In this document: positions 7,889 through 14,926 of the stretch, piece by piece
Layout: every line of letters starts with the position of its first letter
How positions within the stretch are numbered: position 1 is the stretch's first letter
Assembly (NCBI RefSeq): GCF_002001085.1
Contig: NZ_MUNU01000004.1
Location: 62,001-126,000, forward strand
From: Rhodanobacter sp. B05
Lineage (GTDB): Bacteria; Pseudomonadota; Gammaproteobacteria; Xanthomonadales; Rhodanobacteraceae
Direction: 5' to 3'
DNA: 64,000 nt
Program-made: the position numbers and the translations under genes
The notes under the pieces: model-generated
What the model was told of the DNA's origin: nothing
Database searches by the model: none
What the model saw: the letters and a program-made list of their open reading frames with translations, nothing else

Positions 7889-8824
7889 ATGGTCAGCATC
7901 GTGCGCATGAAGAATGGAGAAAACCCTGCCAGTATCGCCGAAGCCGACCGGCGCAGCATCGCCACGTTCCTGGAGCGAGTGTGGTCCGAGGATGGCCTGG
8001 CCGAGCGCACGCTGGAGGCGTACCGGCGCGATCTGGAGGCCTTGGCGCGGTGGCTGGCCGCGCGCCGTTGCGATCTGCATGCCGCCACGCGCGAGCAGAT
8101 TTCCGCCTACCACGGCGCGCAGCGGGGCGCCGTCCGATCGATGGCGCGGCGCCAATCGGCGTTTCGCCGTTACTACGCATTTGTCGCACGCGACGAGCCG
8201 GGTTTTGTCGATCCGACCCTGCTGATCGAGCGGCCGAAAATGCCGCGCAGTCTGCCCAAGGCACTGGCCGAGCGCGAGATCGAAGGCCTGTTGCAGGCGC
8301 CGGACCTCGGTACTCCGCTGGGCCTGCGCGATCGCGCCATGCTCGAGCTGATGTACGCCTCCGGCCTGCGCGTTTCCGAACTGGTCGAACTGCCGCTGGC
8401 CGCGCTGAACACGCGCCAGGGCGTGCTGCGGGTCACCGGCAAGGGCGGCAAGGATCGGCTGGTGCCGGTCGGCGAGCTGGCGCTCGAACATATCGGTACC
8501 TATCTGGCTGCGGCGCGCCCCGCGCTGGCCCGGGGTCGGCAGCCAGCGGCGCTGTTCCTCAGTAATCGCGGTGAAGGCATGAGCCGGCAGATGTTCTGGA
8601 CCCTGGTGAAACGCCACGCACTGCAGGCCGGCATCCACGCGAAACGCATCTCGCCCCATGTATTGCGGCATTCCTTCGCCACCCACCTGCTCAACCACGG
8701 CGCCGACCTGCGCGCGTTGCAGATGCTGCTCGGCCACAGCTCGCTCAGCACCACGCAGATCTATACGCTGGTGGCGAAGGAAGGCCTGAAGCGGTTGCAT
8801 GCGCAGCATCATCCGCGCGGGTGA
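7889..8824 (+). CDS. xerD: site-specific tyrosine recombinase XerD
   Basis: 311-residue chromosome dimer resolution recombinase that acts with XerC at dif, under FtsK control. An N-terminal SAM-like core-binding domain (residues about 18-100, FLERVWSEDGLAERTLEAYRRDL) precedes the catalytic domain. The conserved active residues are visible: Arg in ASGLRVSELVELPL, Lys in GKGGKDRLVP, HxLRH in SPHVLRHSFATHL, His in LGHSSLSTTQ, and the nucleophile Tyr in QIYTLVAKEGL. The C-terminal HAQHHPRG is typical of XerD. ATG 7889 has GGAG about 10 nt upstream; ATG 7907 is a possible alternative. Confidence 0.93.
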   Translation: MVSIVRMKNGENPASIAEADRRSIATFLERVWSEDGLAERTLEAYRRDLEALARWLAARRCDLHAATREQISAYHGAQRGAVRSMARRQSAFRRYYAFVARDEPGFVDPTLLIERPKMPRSLPKALAEREIEGLLQAPDLGTPLGLRDRAMLELMYASGLRVSELVELPLAALNTRQGVLRVTGKGGKDRLVPVGELALEHIGTYLAAARPALARGRQPAALFLSNRGEGMSRQMFWTLVKRHALQAGIHAKRISPHVLRHSFATHLLNHGADLRALQMLLGHSSLSTTQIYTLVAKEGLKRLHAQHHPRG

Positions 8825-9017
8825 TGCGAAGGGGCCTTGCGTTGACCTCGGCCATTGCCGATCCCCGGCGAGCCGGGTCGCATGGCATGTCGATTTTCGC
8901 CAACGCCGTTCGTCGCCCGATCGAATACCGCGCAAAACGGAGCACCCTGATCGCGCAGGTCGCGTGATGCAGGCCGTCATTACTCCATCCATCCATTCCC
9001 CACCAGAGGAAACCGAC

Positions 9018-9437
9018 ATGCAACTCGTCAACTATCTGTTTTTCAGGAACCAGGCCGCGGAAGCGTTCGATTTCTACGCGCGTTGCCTCGGCGGCAAGAT
9101 CGTGATGAAGGTGACGCTTGGCGAGATGCCCGATGGCGGGAACGCCTTGCCGGAGACACGCGACCTGATCGCCCATGTACGCCTGGCAGTCGGCGATGCC
9201 GTGCTGATGGGCTCGGACTGGTGCACGCCGACCGGCGAGCCCTATCCGGGCATCCACGGCAATGCGGTATCGCTGAGCGTGGATCAGCCCGGTGAGGTGG
9301 AGCGGCTGTTTGCCGCCCTGAGCGAAGGCGCCAACGTGAGCATGCCGATGGCGGAGACCTCGTGGGCACTGCGCTTCGGCATGCTGACCGACCGCTACGG
9401 TGCGATGTGGATGGTCAACTGCAACCGACCGGCATGA
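9018..9437 (+). CDS. VOC (glyoxalase/PhnB-like) family protein
   Basis: 139-residue protein of the vicinal oxygen chelate superfamily, PhnB/DUF1987-like group. It starts MQLVNYLFFRNQAAEAFDFY and shows the paired beta-alpha-beta-beta-beta modules: LGGKIVMKVTLGEMPDGG, HVRLAVGDAVLMGSD, GNAVSLSVDQPGEVERLFAAL and WALRFGMLTDRYGAMWMVNC. The closing motif (FGxxxDRYGxxWxxN) is typical of the PhnB-like 3-demethylubiquinone/glyoxalase group. The ATG is preceded by AGAGGA at 9004-9009. The actual substrate is not evident. Confidence 0.85.
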   Translation: MQLVNYLFFRNQAAEAFDFYARCLGGKIVMKVTLGEMPDGGNALPETRDLIAHVRLAVGDAVLMGSDWCTPTGEPYPGIHGNAVSLSVDQPGEVERLFAALSEGANVSMPMAETSWALRFGMLTDRYGAMWMVNCNRPA

Positions 9438-9496
9438 TTCTCGCGGTGAAACCAGGTACCGACCTGCCGTTTACTCCTTTCCGACCCGGACATCCC

Positions 9497-10144
9497 ATGA
9501 AACCGACATATCGCCGGACACCATCCTTGTCCTTGCTGGCCTTGCCCTGGCTGGCACTGCCGTTGCTCCTCGCTGCCATGACGGCCGCGGCGCAACCCGT
9601 CGCCTACACCATCGACCCCGCGCACACCTATCCGAGTTTCGCCGCCGATCACATGGGTCTCTCGACCTGGCGCGGCAAGTTCGATCACAGCGCCGGCACG
9701 ATCACGCTGGATCGCGCCGCGCGCACGGGCACGGTGCATGTCGTGACCGAAACGGCCAGCGTCAACTTCGGCCTCGCCGAACTCGACAAGATGGTGCTGC
9801 GCGCGGCGCTGCCCGCATCACTGTGCAAGACGCAATGTGCCTTCTTCGATGCGGCGACCTTTCCGCAAGCGGTTTACGACGGCAGGCTCACGGATTTCGT
9901 CCATGGCGCACCGACGCGCGTGATCGGCAAGCTGACCCTGCACGGCGTGACGCGCCCGCTGGATCTCCAGATCGGGCACTTCAAGTGCGTGCCCGACTTC
10001 ATGCTCAAGCCGCGCGAGCGCTGCGGCGCCGAAGCCTCGGCGAGTTTCGACCGCGCCACGTTCGGCGTCGACGCCGGCCAGTCGTTCGGCCTGGATACGA
10101 AGGTGACGCTGCAGATCCAGGTCGAGGCCGTGCAGGACAAGTGA
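9497..10144 (+). CDS. YceI family periplasmic lipid-binding protein
   Basis: 215-residue exported protein of the YceI family, lipocalin-like proteins that bind polyprenoid or isoprenoid lipids. It has a clear signal peptide (LSLLALPWLALPLLLAAMTAAAQP, cleavage near residue 33), then the YceI start YTIDPAHTYPSFAADHMGLSTWRGKFD. Later elements are FFDAATFPQAVYDG, IGKLTLHGVTRPLDL and RATFGVDAGQSFGLDTKVTLQIQVEA. Two Cys pairs (CKTQC; C...C near CVPDF and RCGA) could form disulfides in the periplasm. It lies 59 bp after the VOC gene. Confidence 0.9.
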   Translation: MKPTYRRTPSLSLLALPWLALPLLLAAMTAAAQPVAYTIDPAHTYPSFAADHMGLSTWRGKFDHSAGTITLDRAARTGTVHVVTETASVNFGLAELDKMVLRAALPASLCKTQCAFFDAATFPQAVYDGRLTDFVHGAPTRVIGKLTLHGVTRPLDLQIGHFKCVPDFMLKPRERCGAEASASFDRATFGVDAGQSFGLDTKVTLQIQVEAVQDK

Positions 10145-10178
10145 GGCTGGGACGGCAAGGTGTCGCCCAGTCCGGGCT

Positions 10179-10781
10179 TCACGGCTCCGGCACGACATCC
10201 ACGCTCTCGACATAGATCAACTCGCACGCTCCCGCACCGGTATCGTTGCGGGTCATCGAGGTGTTCCAGTGCCAGCCGCCGGGGCGGCTGGCGTCGACCA
10301 GGAAGCCTTCGAGGTGGATGATCTGGCCGGTGCGCACACTTTCCAGCTGGCTTTTCACGCCGGGATCGGCGGGAATCATGTGCATGTTGGCGCTGGAGGT
10401 CTCGATCTCGCGGCGCGGGATCGGGAACTCCTTCACGTGCCAATAGTAGAAGCGTCCGGACTGGCTGATGTCGATGTGCGCCAGCACGGCGCTGTCCGAC
10501 ATGCGGCCCCAGCCGAGGGCGAGGTCCAGCGGCACCAGGTCGGAGCCTTCGCCCCAGGAATAGTCCTTGCGCGAGAGCACGCGGGCGGTGATGTCGAAGT
10601 GTGCGCGGGTGGTGAGGGTGGTGTCGCCTTTCTGCAACCGGGCGCCGTGATCGAGGTCGACCTGGACCGGCGCCTCGGCGGCGAGCACGCCGGGCCCTGG
10701 CTGCACGGCGCCGTGCTGGTGGTGCTTGAGCACACCAAGGACTAGCAGCAGCGCGGCGGCAAGGATCAGGAGTTTGCGCAT
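10179..10781 (-). CDS. conserved hypothetical exported/anchored protein
   Basis: 200-residue protein with a short N-terminal hydrophobic helix (KLLILAAALLLVLGVLKHH), probably a signal anchor that places the rest in the periplasm. The body is mainly predicted beta: TTLTTRAHFDITARVLSRKDYSWGEG, LVPLDLALGWGRMSD, GRFYYWHVKEFPIP, QIIHLEGFLVDASRPGGWHWNTS, with conserved-looking Trp/Gly positions. I do not recognise a named family. It is convergent with the YceI gene and lies downstream of the DUF3501 gene on the same strand. Confidence 0.7.
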   Translation of the reverse strand: MRKLLILAAALLLVLGVLKHHQHGAVQPGPGVLAAEAPVQVDLDHGARLQKGDTTLTTRAHFDITARVLSRKDYSWGEGSDLVPLDLALGWGRMSDSAVLAHIDISQSGRFYYWHVKEFPIPRREIETSSANMHMIPADPGVKSQLESVRTGQIIHLEGFLVDASRPGGWHWNTSMTRNDTGAGACELIYVESVDVVPEP

Positions 10782-10835
10782 TCGGACTGCAGCGGTGGGA
10801 ATGCGCGCAGTGTAAGTCAGGCCATGGTATCCGGC

Positions 10836-11417
10836 TCAGCTGAAGTCGGCCGCCAGCATGTCGCGTTGCGCGCTGGTCAGGGTGGCCTTTACCGGCATCG
10901 CGGGCAGGGTGGAGGCCAGCGTGACGGGTTTGCCGTCGTGCCAGTCCCTGATCATCGCGGAATCCAGTTCGAAGCGCAGGAAATGCACGGCGGCGGTCTT
11001 TTCGTCGTTGCTGCGATCCATGTCTTCGTCGGCGATCGCAACGACAGCTGCGTGGCCTTCCACCGTCAGTTCGATGGCATGCTCGATTTTCCGCAATCGC
11101 ACCAGTTCGACGCGGCGCTGTTCCTCGTCGGGAAACTCGACCATCAGCGTGGCCTTGAGGTTGTGGCCGTCCGGGATCAGCGGGTTGTAGGCATCGAGTT
11201 CTTCCTGGATGCCTGCGGCCTCGAAGATCCGTTCGATGCGCAGCATCTCCTGCACCTGGTACTGCACGGTGAGGCGATCCTCGAAGATCAGGGTAAGGTG
11301 CTCGCCCAGATGCACCGTGCGCTGCTTCTTGTGCGCCAGCACGCGGGCGCGGAACTCGCCGCGCTGCTGGGCGTAGGCTTCGAGGGAGAGTAGGTCGGCG
11401 CGGGTGAGTTTGGTCAT
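10836..11417 (-). CDS. DUF3501 family protein
   Basis: 193-residue soluble protein, DUF3501. It starts MTKLTRADLLSLEAYAQQRG and includes RTVHLGEHLTLIFEDRLTVQYQVQEMLRIERIF and LMVEFPDEEQRRVELVRLRKIEHAIEL. Genes of this family almost always follow a rubrerythrin gene and a two-cluster Fe-S protein gene, as they do here, which suggests a role in the same peroxide or electron-transfer pathway; the biochemical function is unknown. The open frame continues upstream to 11573 through a low-complexity repeat, but the family start is the ATG at 11417. Confidence 0.85.
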   Translation of the reverse strand: MTKLTRADLLSLEAYAQQRGEFRARVLAHKKQRTVHLGEHLTLIFEDRLTVQYQVQEMLRIERIFEAAGIQEELDAYNPLIPDGHNLKATLMVEFPDEEQRRVELVRLRKIEHAIELTVEGHAAVVAIADEDMDRSNDEKTAAVHFLRFELDSAMIRDWHDGKPVTLASTLPAMPVKATLTSAQRDMLAADFS

Positions 11418-11579
11418 GAGGCGAAGAGCGAGGAGTGAGTGGAGAGGAGTGAGAAGTGAGCGAGGAGCGAGGAGCGAAGAGCGAAGAGCGAGGAGTGAGT
11501 GGAGATGAGTGAGTAGTGAGAGAGGAGCGAAGAGCGACGTGATGACCGGTGGTGGCTTTCTCTCACTACTCACTCCTCA
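11418..11579. repeat. GAGTGA/GAGCGA-rich repeat within an operon
   Basis: About 130 bp of short tandem units (GAGGAGTGAGTGGA, GAGGAGCGAAGAGC) followed by TTTCTCTCACTACTCACTCC at 11559-11578, which is the reverse complement of part of it. It fills the gap between the Fe-S protein and DUF3501 genes and includes the TGA stop of the Fe-S gene (11577-11579). It is the same family as the element at 713-806. Confidence 0.7.
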
Positions 11580-12917
11580 TATCCCGTAGGCCTTGCGTAG
11601 CAGGCTCAGCGGATGTTCCGCCGCGGGTTTGTCGTCGAGCCCGTGGGCGATGTGGCCGCCGGCCATCGGGCAGTCGCTGGTGAAGTGATCGGGGGCCGCT
11701 TCGGCGACGCGCTTCTCCACCGGTCTGGCCAGCTTGCGCGACAGTGCGTAGGTCTTGTGCTTGACGCCGTAGGTGCCGTCGTGGCCGGAGCAGCGCTCGA
11801 TCGTGGTGACTTCGGTGTTCGGCACCAGTTGCAGGATGTCGCGGGTTTTCGGTCCGATCTTCTGCACGCGCTGGTGGCAGGGCACCTGCCAGGCGACCTT
11901 GCCCAGTGAAGTCTTGAAGTCCGTCTTGAGCAAGTCTGCCTTGTGCCGTTCGGCCAGGTATTCGAACGGGTCGAAGAAGTGATCGTGCACCAGCGCAACC
12001 TCCGTGTCGTCCGGAAACATCAGCGGCAGCTCCTGCTTGAACATCAGCACGCAGGAGGGAATCGCGGCGATGAAATCCCAGCCTTCGCGGGCCATCTTCG
12101 CCAGCACCGGGATGTTGCGCTCCTTGTACTTCTTCACGGTCTTGAGGTCGCCCAGCTCCAGCTTCGGCATGCCGCAGCAGGCTTCCTGTTCGACCAGCCG
12201 GGTCGGGATCTCGTTGTACTGGAGGATGGCGGCGAGGTCCTCGACCACGCCGGGTTCGGAATGGTCGCAGTAGCAGGTAGCGAACAGCGCAACCTTGCCG
12301 CGCGTGCGTCCCGCCGCGATCGCCTCGCCGCTGCCGTCCAGGTCACGCAAACGCTTGCGTGCGGTAGGCGAGTGGTATTCGGGCACGCGCGCCTTCGCGT
12401 CGACGCCCATGGTTTTTTCCAGCAGCTTGCGTGCGCCCGGGTTGCGGTTCGCCGCATTGATCACCTGCACCACCACCGGGATCGACGCCAGCTTGCCGAC
12501 CGCGCGCGTGCTGGACAGGATTTTTGCCGACAATGGCGCGCCATCACGCTCGAACGCCACCGCCTTGGCGCGCAGCATCAGGTGCGGAAAATCCACGTTC
12601 CACGGATGCGGCGGGGTGTACGGACACTTGACCTGATAGCACAGGTCGCACAGATAGCACTGCTCGGTGACCTTGGGGTAGTCGGCCTTGTCGACGCCGT
12701 CGATCTCCATCGTCTTCGACTCGTCGATCAGGTCGAACAAGGTGGGGAAGGCGTGGCACAGGCTGACGCAGCGGCGGCAGCCGTGGCAGATGTTGAACAC
12801 CCGCTCCATTTCGGCGTCCAGTGCCTGCTGATCCATAAATTCCGGATTGAGCCAGTCCAGCGGGTGCCGGGTCGGCGCCTGCAGGTTGCCTTCGCCCTTC
12901 TCGTGGATCAGGTCCAT
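11577..12917 (-). CDS. heterodisulfide reductase-related (4Fe-4S) binding oxidoreductase
   Basis: 446-residue Fe-S protein. Two ferredoxin-type clusters near the N-terminus are visible as CHGCRRCVSLCHAFP and CYLCDLCYQVKCPYTPPH (residues about 45-100). Two CCG-type cysteine segments follow: CYCDHSEPG...EACCGMP (about 215-255) and CHQRVQKIGP...CSGHDGTYG (about 365-400), as in HdrB/GlpC-like proteins. It probably carries electrons to the rubrerythrin encoded just upstream. The start at 12917 is set by GGAGG seven bases before the ATG; an upstream in-frame ATG at 12971 lacks one. It is the middle gene of the rubrerythrin/Fe-S/DUF3501 operon. Confidence 0.88.
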   Translation of the reverse strand: MDLIHEKGEGNLQAPTRHPLDWLNPEFMDQQALDAEMERVFNICHGCRRCVSLCHAFPTLFDLIDESKTMEIDGVDKADYPKVTEQCYLCDLCYQVKCPYTPPHPWNVDFPHLMLRAKAVAFERDGAPLSAKILSSTRAVGKLASIPVVVQVINAANRNPGARKLLEKTMGVDAKARVPEYHSPTARKRLRDLDGSGEAIAAGRTRGKVALFATCYCDHSEPGVVEDLAAILQYNEIPTRLVEQEACCGMPKLELGDLKTVKKYKERNIPVLAKMAREGWDFIAAIPSCVLMFKQELPLMFPDDTEVALVHDHFFDPFEYLAERHKADLLKTDFKTSLGKVAWQVPCHQRVQKIGPKTRDILQLVPNTEVTTIERCSGHDGTYGVKHKTYALSRKLARPVEKRVAEAAPDHFTSDCPMAGGHIAHGLDDKPAAEHPLSLLRKAYGI

Positions 12918-12992
12918 CGGTGGCCTCCGGTAGTTGGCGAGCACGATCCACGGTGGGGTGGAAGGGGACACTCTGACCCCGATCCGCTGTAG

Positions 12993-13075
12993 CCGTTCGC
13001 CCTGAGCGTAGGTCCGCAGGACCGAAGTCGAAGGGCAGCCCTTCGACTTCGCTGCGCTACGCTCAGGGCGAACGG
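12993..13075. repeat. nested palindrome between rubrerythrin and Fe-S genes
   Basis: The outer arms are CCGTTCGCCCTGAGCGTAG at 12993-13011 with its exact complement at 13057-13075. The inner arms are GAAGTCGAAGGG at 13024-13035 with 13039-13050 around a 3-nt loop. The GTTCGCCCTGAGC / GAAGTCGAAGGG combination is a dispersed repeat type common in Xanthomonadales and relatives. In mRNA it would form a strong stem inside the operon. Confidence 0.8.
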
Positions 13076-13107
13076 TTACTGAAGTACGACGCTGATCGTG
13101 ATTTCGT

Positions 13108-13527
13108 TCAGCCCAGGTCGCCGAGCGCCTTGGTGAAGCGGTTCGCGTGCGAGCGCTCCGCCTTGGCCAGGGTCTCGAACCAGTCGGCGATTTCCTCGAA
13201 GCCTTCCTCGCGCGCGGCTTTCATCATTCCCGGATACATGTCGGTGTACTCGTGGGTTTCGCCGGCAATGGCGCTTTTCAGATTCAGGTGGGTTTCGCCA
13301 AACGGCAATCCGGTGGCGGGGTCGCCGACCGCTTCCAGGTATTCGAGATGGCCGTGCGCATGGCCGGTCTCGCCCTCGGCGGTGGAACGGAACACGGCCG
13401 AAACATCGTTGTAGCCTTCGACGTCGGCCTTGCCGGCGAAGTAGAGGTAGCGCCGGTTGGCCATCGATTCGCCGGCAAAGGCGTCCTTCAGGTTCTGCTC
13501 GGTTTTGGATCCTTTCAACTTGCTCAT
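13108..13527 (-). CDS. rubrerythrin family diiron protein
   Basis: 139-residue four-helix diiron protein that reduces H2O2 with electrons from a redox partner. The four metal-binding helices are recognisable: [45 protein letters not shown] and [16 protein letters not shown], supplying the expected Glu and His ligands. It lacks the C-terminal rubredoxin FeS4 domain, so electrons must come from another protein, plausibly the Fe-S protein encoded next. The first gene of a three-gene operon; a predicted OxyR site lies about 96 bp upstream of its start, which fits peroxide induction. Confidence 0.9.
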   Translation of the reverse strand: MSKLKGSKTEQNLKDAFAGESMANRRYLYFAGKADVEGYNDVSAVFRSTAEGETGHAHGHLEYLEAVGDPATGLPFGETHLNLKSAIAGETHEYTDMYPGMMKAAREEGFEEIADWFETLAKAERSHANRFTKALGDLG

Positions 13528-13622
13528 GACATCACCTCGTGGCGTGTGGCTGGGAGGGAAAAGTCTGCGCGGCCTTGCGGTCGTCTCAGCCGGAGCCTAG
13601 CCCGCGCTGGCCGAATGATGAA

Positions 13623-13659
13623 ATTGACTGTTTCGATGGAGTACATAGCCTCCGGCTAT
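13623..13659. promoter_or_regulatory. predicted OxyR binding site upstream of the rubrerythrin operon
   Basis: ATTG-N7-CGAT-N7-ATAG-N7-CTAT, 14 of 16 core positions matching the OxyR tetramer pattern ATAG-N7-CTAT-N7-ATAG-N7-CTAT with exact spacing. It sits between the oxyR stop codon (overlapping its first base at 13659) and the rubrerythrin ATG at 13527. The inner T/A positions of the E. coli consensus are not all kept. Confidence 0.6.
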
Positions 13660-14627
13660 CAGTGCACGCGTGCGTGCTTCGTCGGAATGCTCTTCGCTGC
13701 CGGCATCGGGGTGGCCGCGGGGTGTGCGTCGAGCAGTTCGGGCGGCAGTTGCCGCAGCACCCCGGCCAGGCGCTTCAGGAACTCGTCCATCGCCGAGCTC
13801 TTGCGCCAGACCATGGCGATGCGCCGGCTCGGCGGATGGCCCTTGAATTCGATCAGGTGCAGGCCGTCCACGGGCGCTACCGGCGGCTTCACCGCCATCA
13901 CCGGCAGCAGGGTGATGCCGACGTTCGCGGCCACCATCTGGCGCAGCGTCTCCAGGCTGGTCGCGCGGAAGCCGCCGTGTTCGCCGGCGCCCGACAGGTG
14001 GCAGACCTCCAGCGCCTGGTCGCGCAGGCAGTGGCCATCCTCCAGCAGCAGCAGGTTCTGGTTGGACAGGTCGCGCAGCTTGAGCAGGCCCTGCTTGTGC
14101 GCCAGCGGATGTACGTCGGAAACGGCAAGCAGGAACGGTTCCTCGAACAGGAACTCGCTGTGCATGCTGTCCTCGTGCAGGGGCAGGGCGAGGATGCCGG
14201 CATCAAGCCGGCCTTCGCGCAGCAGGCGCAGGAGCGCTTCGGTTTTCTCCTCGACCAGCAGCAGTTCAAGCTTCGGAAACGCGGCCCGCACCAGTGGCAA
14301 CGCATGCGGCAGCAAATAGGGCCCCAGGGTCGGGAAGATGCCCAGCCGCACCGTGCCGGATTCCGGGTCCAGCGTGCGCCGGGCCACCGCGCGGATCTGC
14401 TCGACGCCGCCGAGCACGTCGCGTGCGCGGATCGCGATGTCGCGGCCCACCTCGGTCAGCAGCACTTTGCGCGGCGTGCGTTCGACCAGCGGCACGCCGA
14501 GTTCCTCCTCCAGCTTCTTGATCTGGGTGGACAAGGTCGGCTGGCTGACGAAGCAGGCTTCGGCTGCGCGGCCGAAATGCCGGTGCTCAGCCAGGGCCAC
14601 CAGATATTGGAGATCGCGCAGGTTCAT
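13659..14627 (-). CDS. oxyR: LysR-type hydrogen peroxide sensor OxyR
   Basis: 322-residue LysR-family regulator. The N-terminal winged HTH is standard (MNLRDLQYLVALAEHRHFGRAA, FVSQPTLSTQIKKLEEELG). The effector domain has the redox-switch motif EDGHCLRDQALEVC with Cys200 and Cys209, equivalent to E. coli Cys199 and Cys208, which identifies OxyR rather than a generic LysR protein. The ATG at 14627 is chosen on family alignment; 14654 is an in-frame alternative that would overlap the operator. Sites resembling OxyR operators flank the gene on both sides, pointing to autoregulation and control of the rubrerythrin operon. Confidence 0.93.
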   Translation of the reverse strand: MNLRDLQYLVALAEHRHFGRAAEACFVSQPTLSTQIKKLEEELGVPLVERTPRKVLLTEVGRDIAIRARDVLGGVEQIRAVARRTLDPESGTVRLGIFPTLGPYLLPHALPLVRAAFPKLELLLVEEKTEALLRLLREGRLDAGILALPLHEDSMHSEFLFEEPFLLAVSDVHPLAHKQGLLKLRDLSNQNLLLLEDGHCLRDQALEVCHLSGAGEHGGFRATSLETLRQMVAANVGITLLPVMAVKPPVAPVDGLHLIEFKGHPPSRRIAMVWRKSSAMDEFLKRLAGVLRQLPPELLDAHPAATPMPAAKSIPTKHARVH

Positions 14628-14646
14628 CGGCGAGTCCGTCCAGGCA

Positions 14647-14683
14647 ATAGTCAAAAACTATGGTGCTGATGCCAACAATCAAT
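14647..14683. promoter_or_regulatory. predicted OxyR operator in the oxyR divergent region
   Basis: ATAG-N7-CTAT-N7-ATGC-N7-CAAT: the first half-site is perfect in its core and the second has five of eight positions, with exact 7-bp spacing. It is 19 bp from the oxyR ATG, a usual position for OxyR autorepression and activation of a divergent promoter. TTGGAA (14683-14688) and TATCGT (14707-14712), 18 bp apart, could be the divergent promoter. Confidence 0.6.
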
Positions 14684-14718
14684 TGGAACAATACACCGGC
14701 GCGCCCTATCGTGCACCG

Positions 14719-14822
14719 CGTATCCCCGTGATACCCCGCGCGTCGGAGCCCCTCCCTCTCCCCCGCAGACGCGCGGGTTGCACCCCACCGGCGCGAGCCT
14801 GTCCTCGTCGCCGGTTTTTTTT
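14719..14822 (+). ncRNA. candidate OxyS-like small RNA divergent from oxyR
   Basis: Inferred transcript of about 104 nt. It would start near 14719, downstream of the predicted OxyR-site promoter (TTGGAA / TATCGT), and end at a strong intrinsic terminator (14788-14822). No open reading frame with family resemblance lies in it. Position, divergent orientation and size match E. coli OxyS (109 nt), but there is no demonstrated sequence homology. The alternative is a long leader with an attenuator for the downstream aminopeptidase gene. Confidence 0.4.
14788..14822 (+). terminator. strong intrinsic terminator between oxyR and the aminopeptidase gene
   Basis: Stem CCGGCGCGAG (14788-14797) pairs with CTCG-T-CGCCGG (14804-14814) with a single bulged T around the loop CCTGTC, followed directly by eight T residues. 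On the plus strand no annotated gene ends here, so it terminates an unannotated transcript or acts as an attenuator. Confidence 0.85.
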
Positions 14823-14926
14823 GCGCGCGGCCACATCCCTGGCAAGCCGGCCGTGCCTTCTGGCACTGTGTCGAAAGTCATGCGGATCCTACGGTGGTGC
14901 TCTTTGGATCGCCTGGGGGTCTCCTG

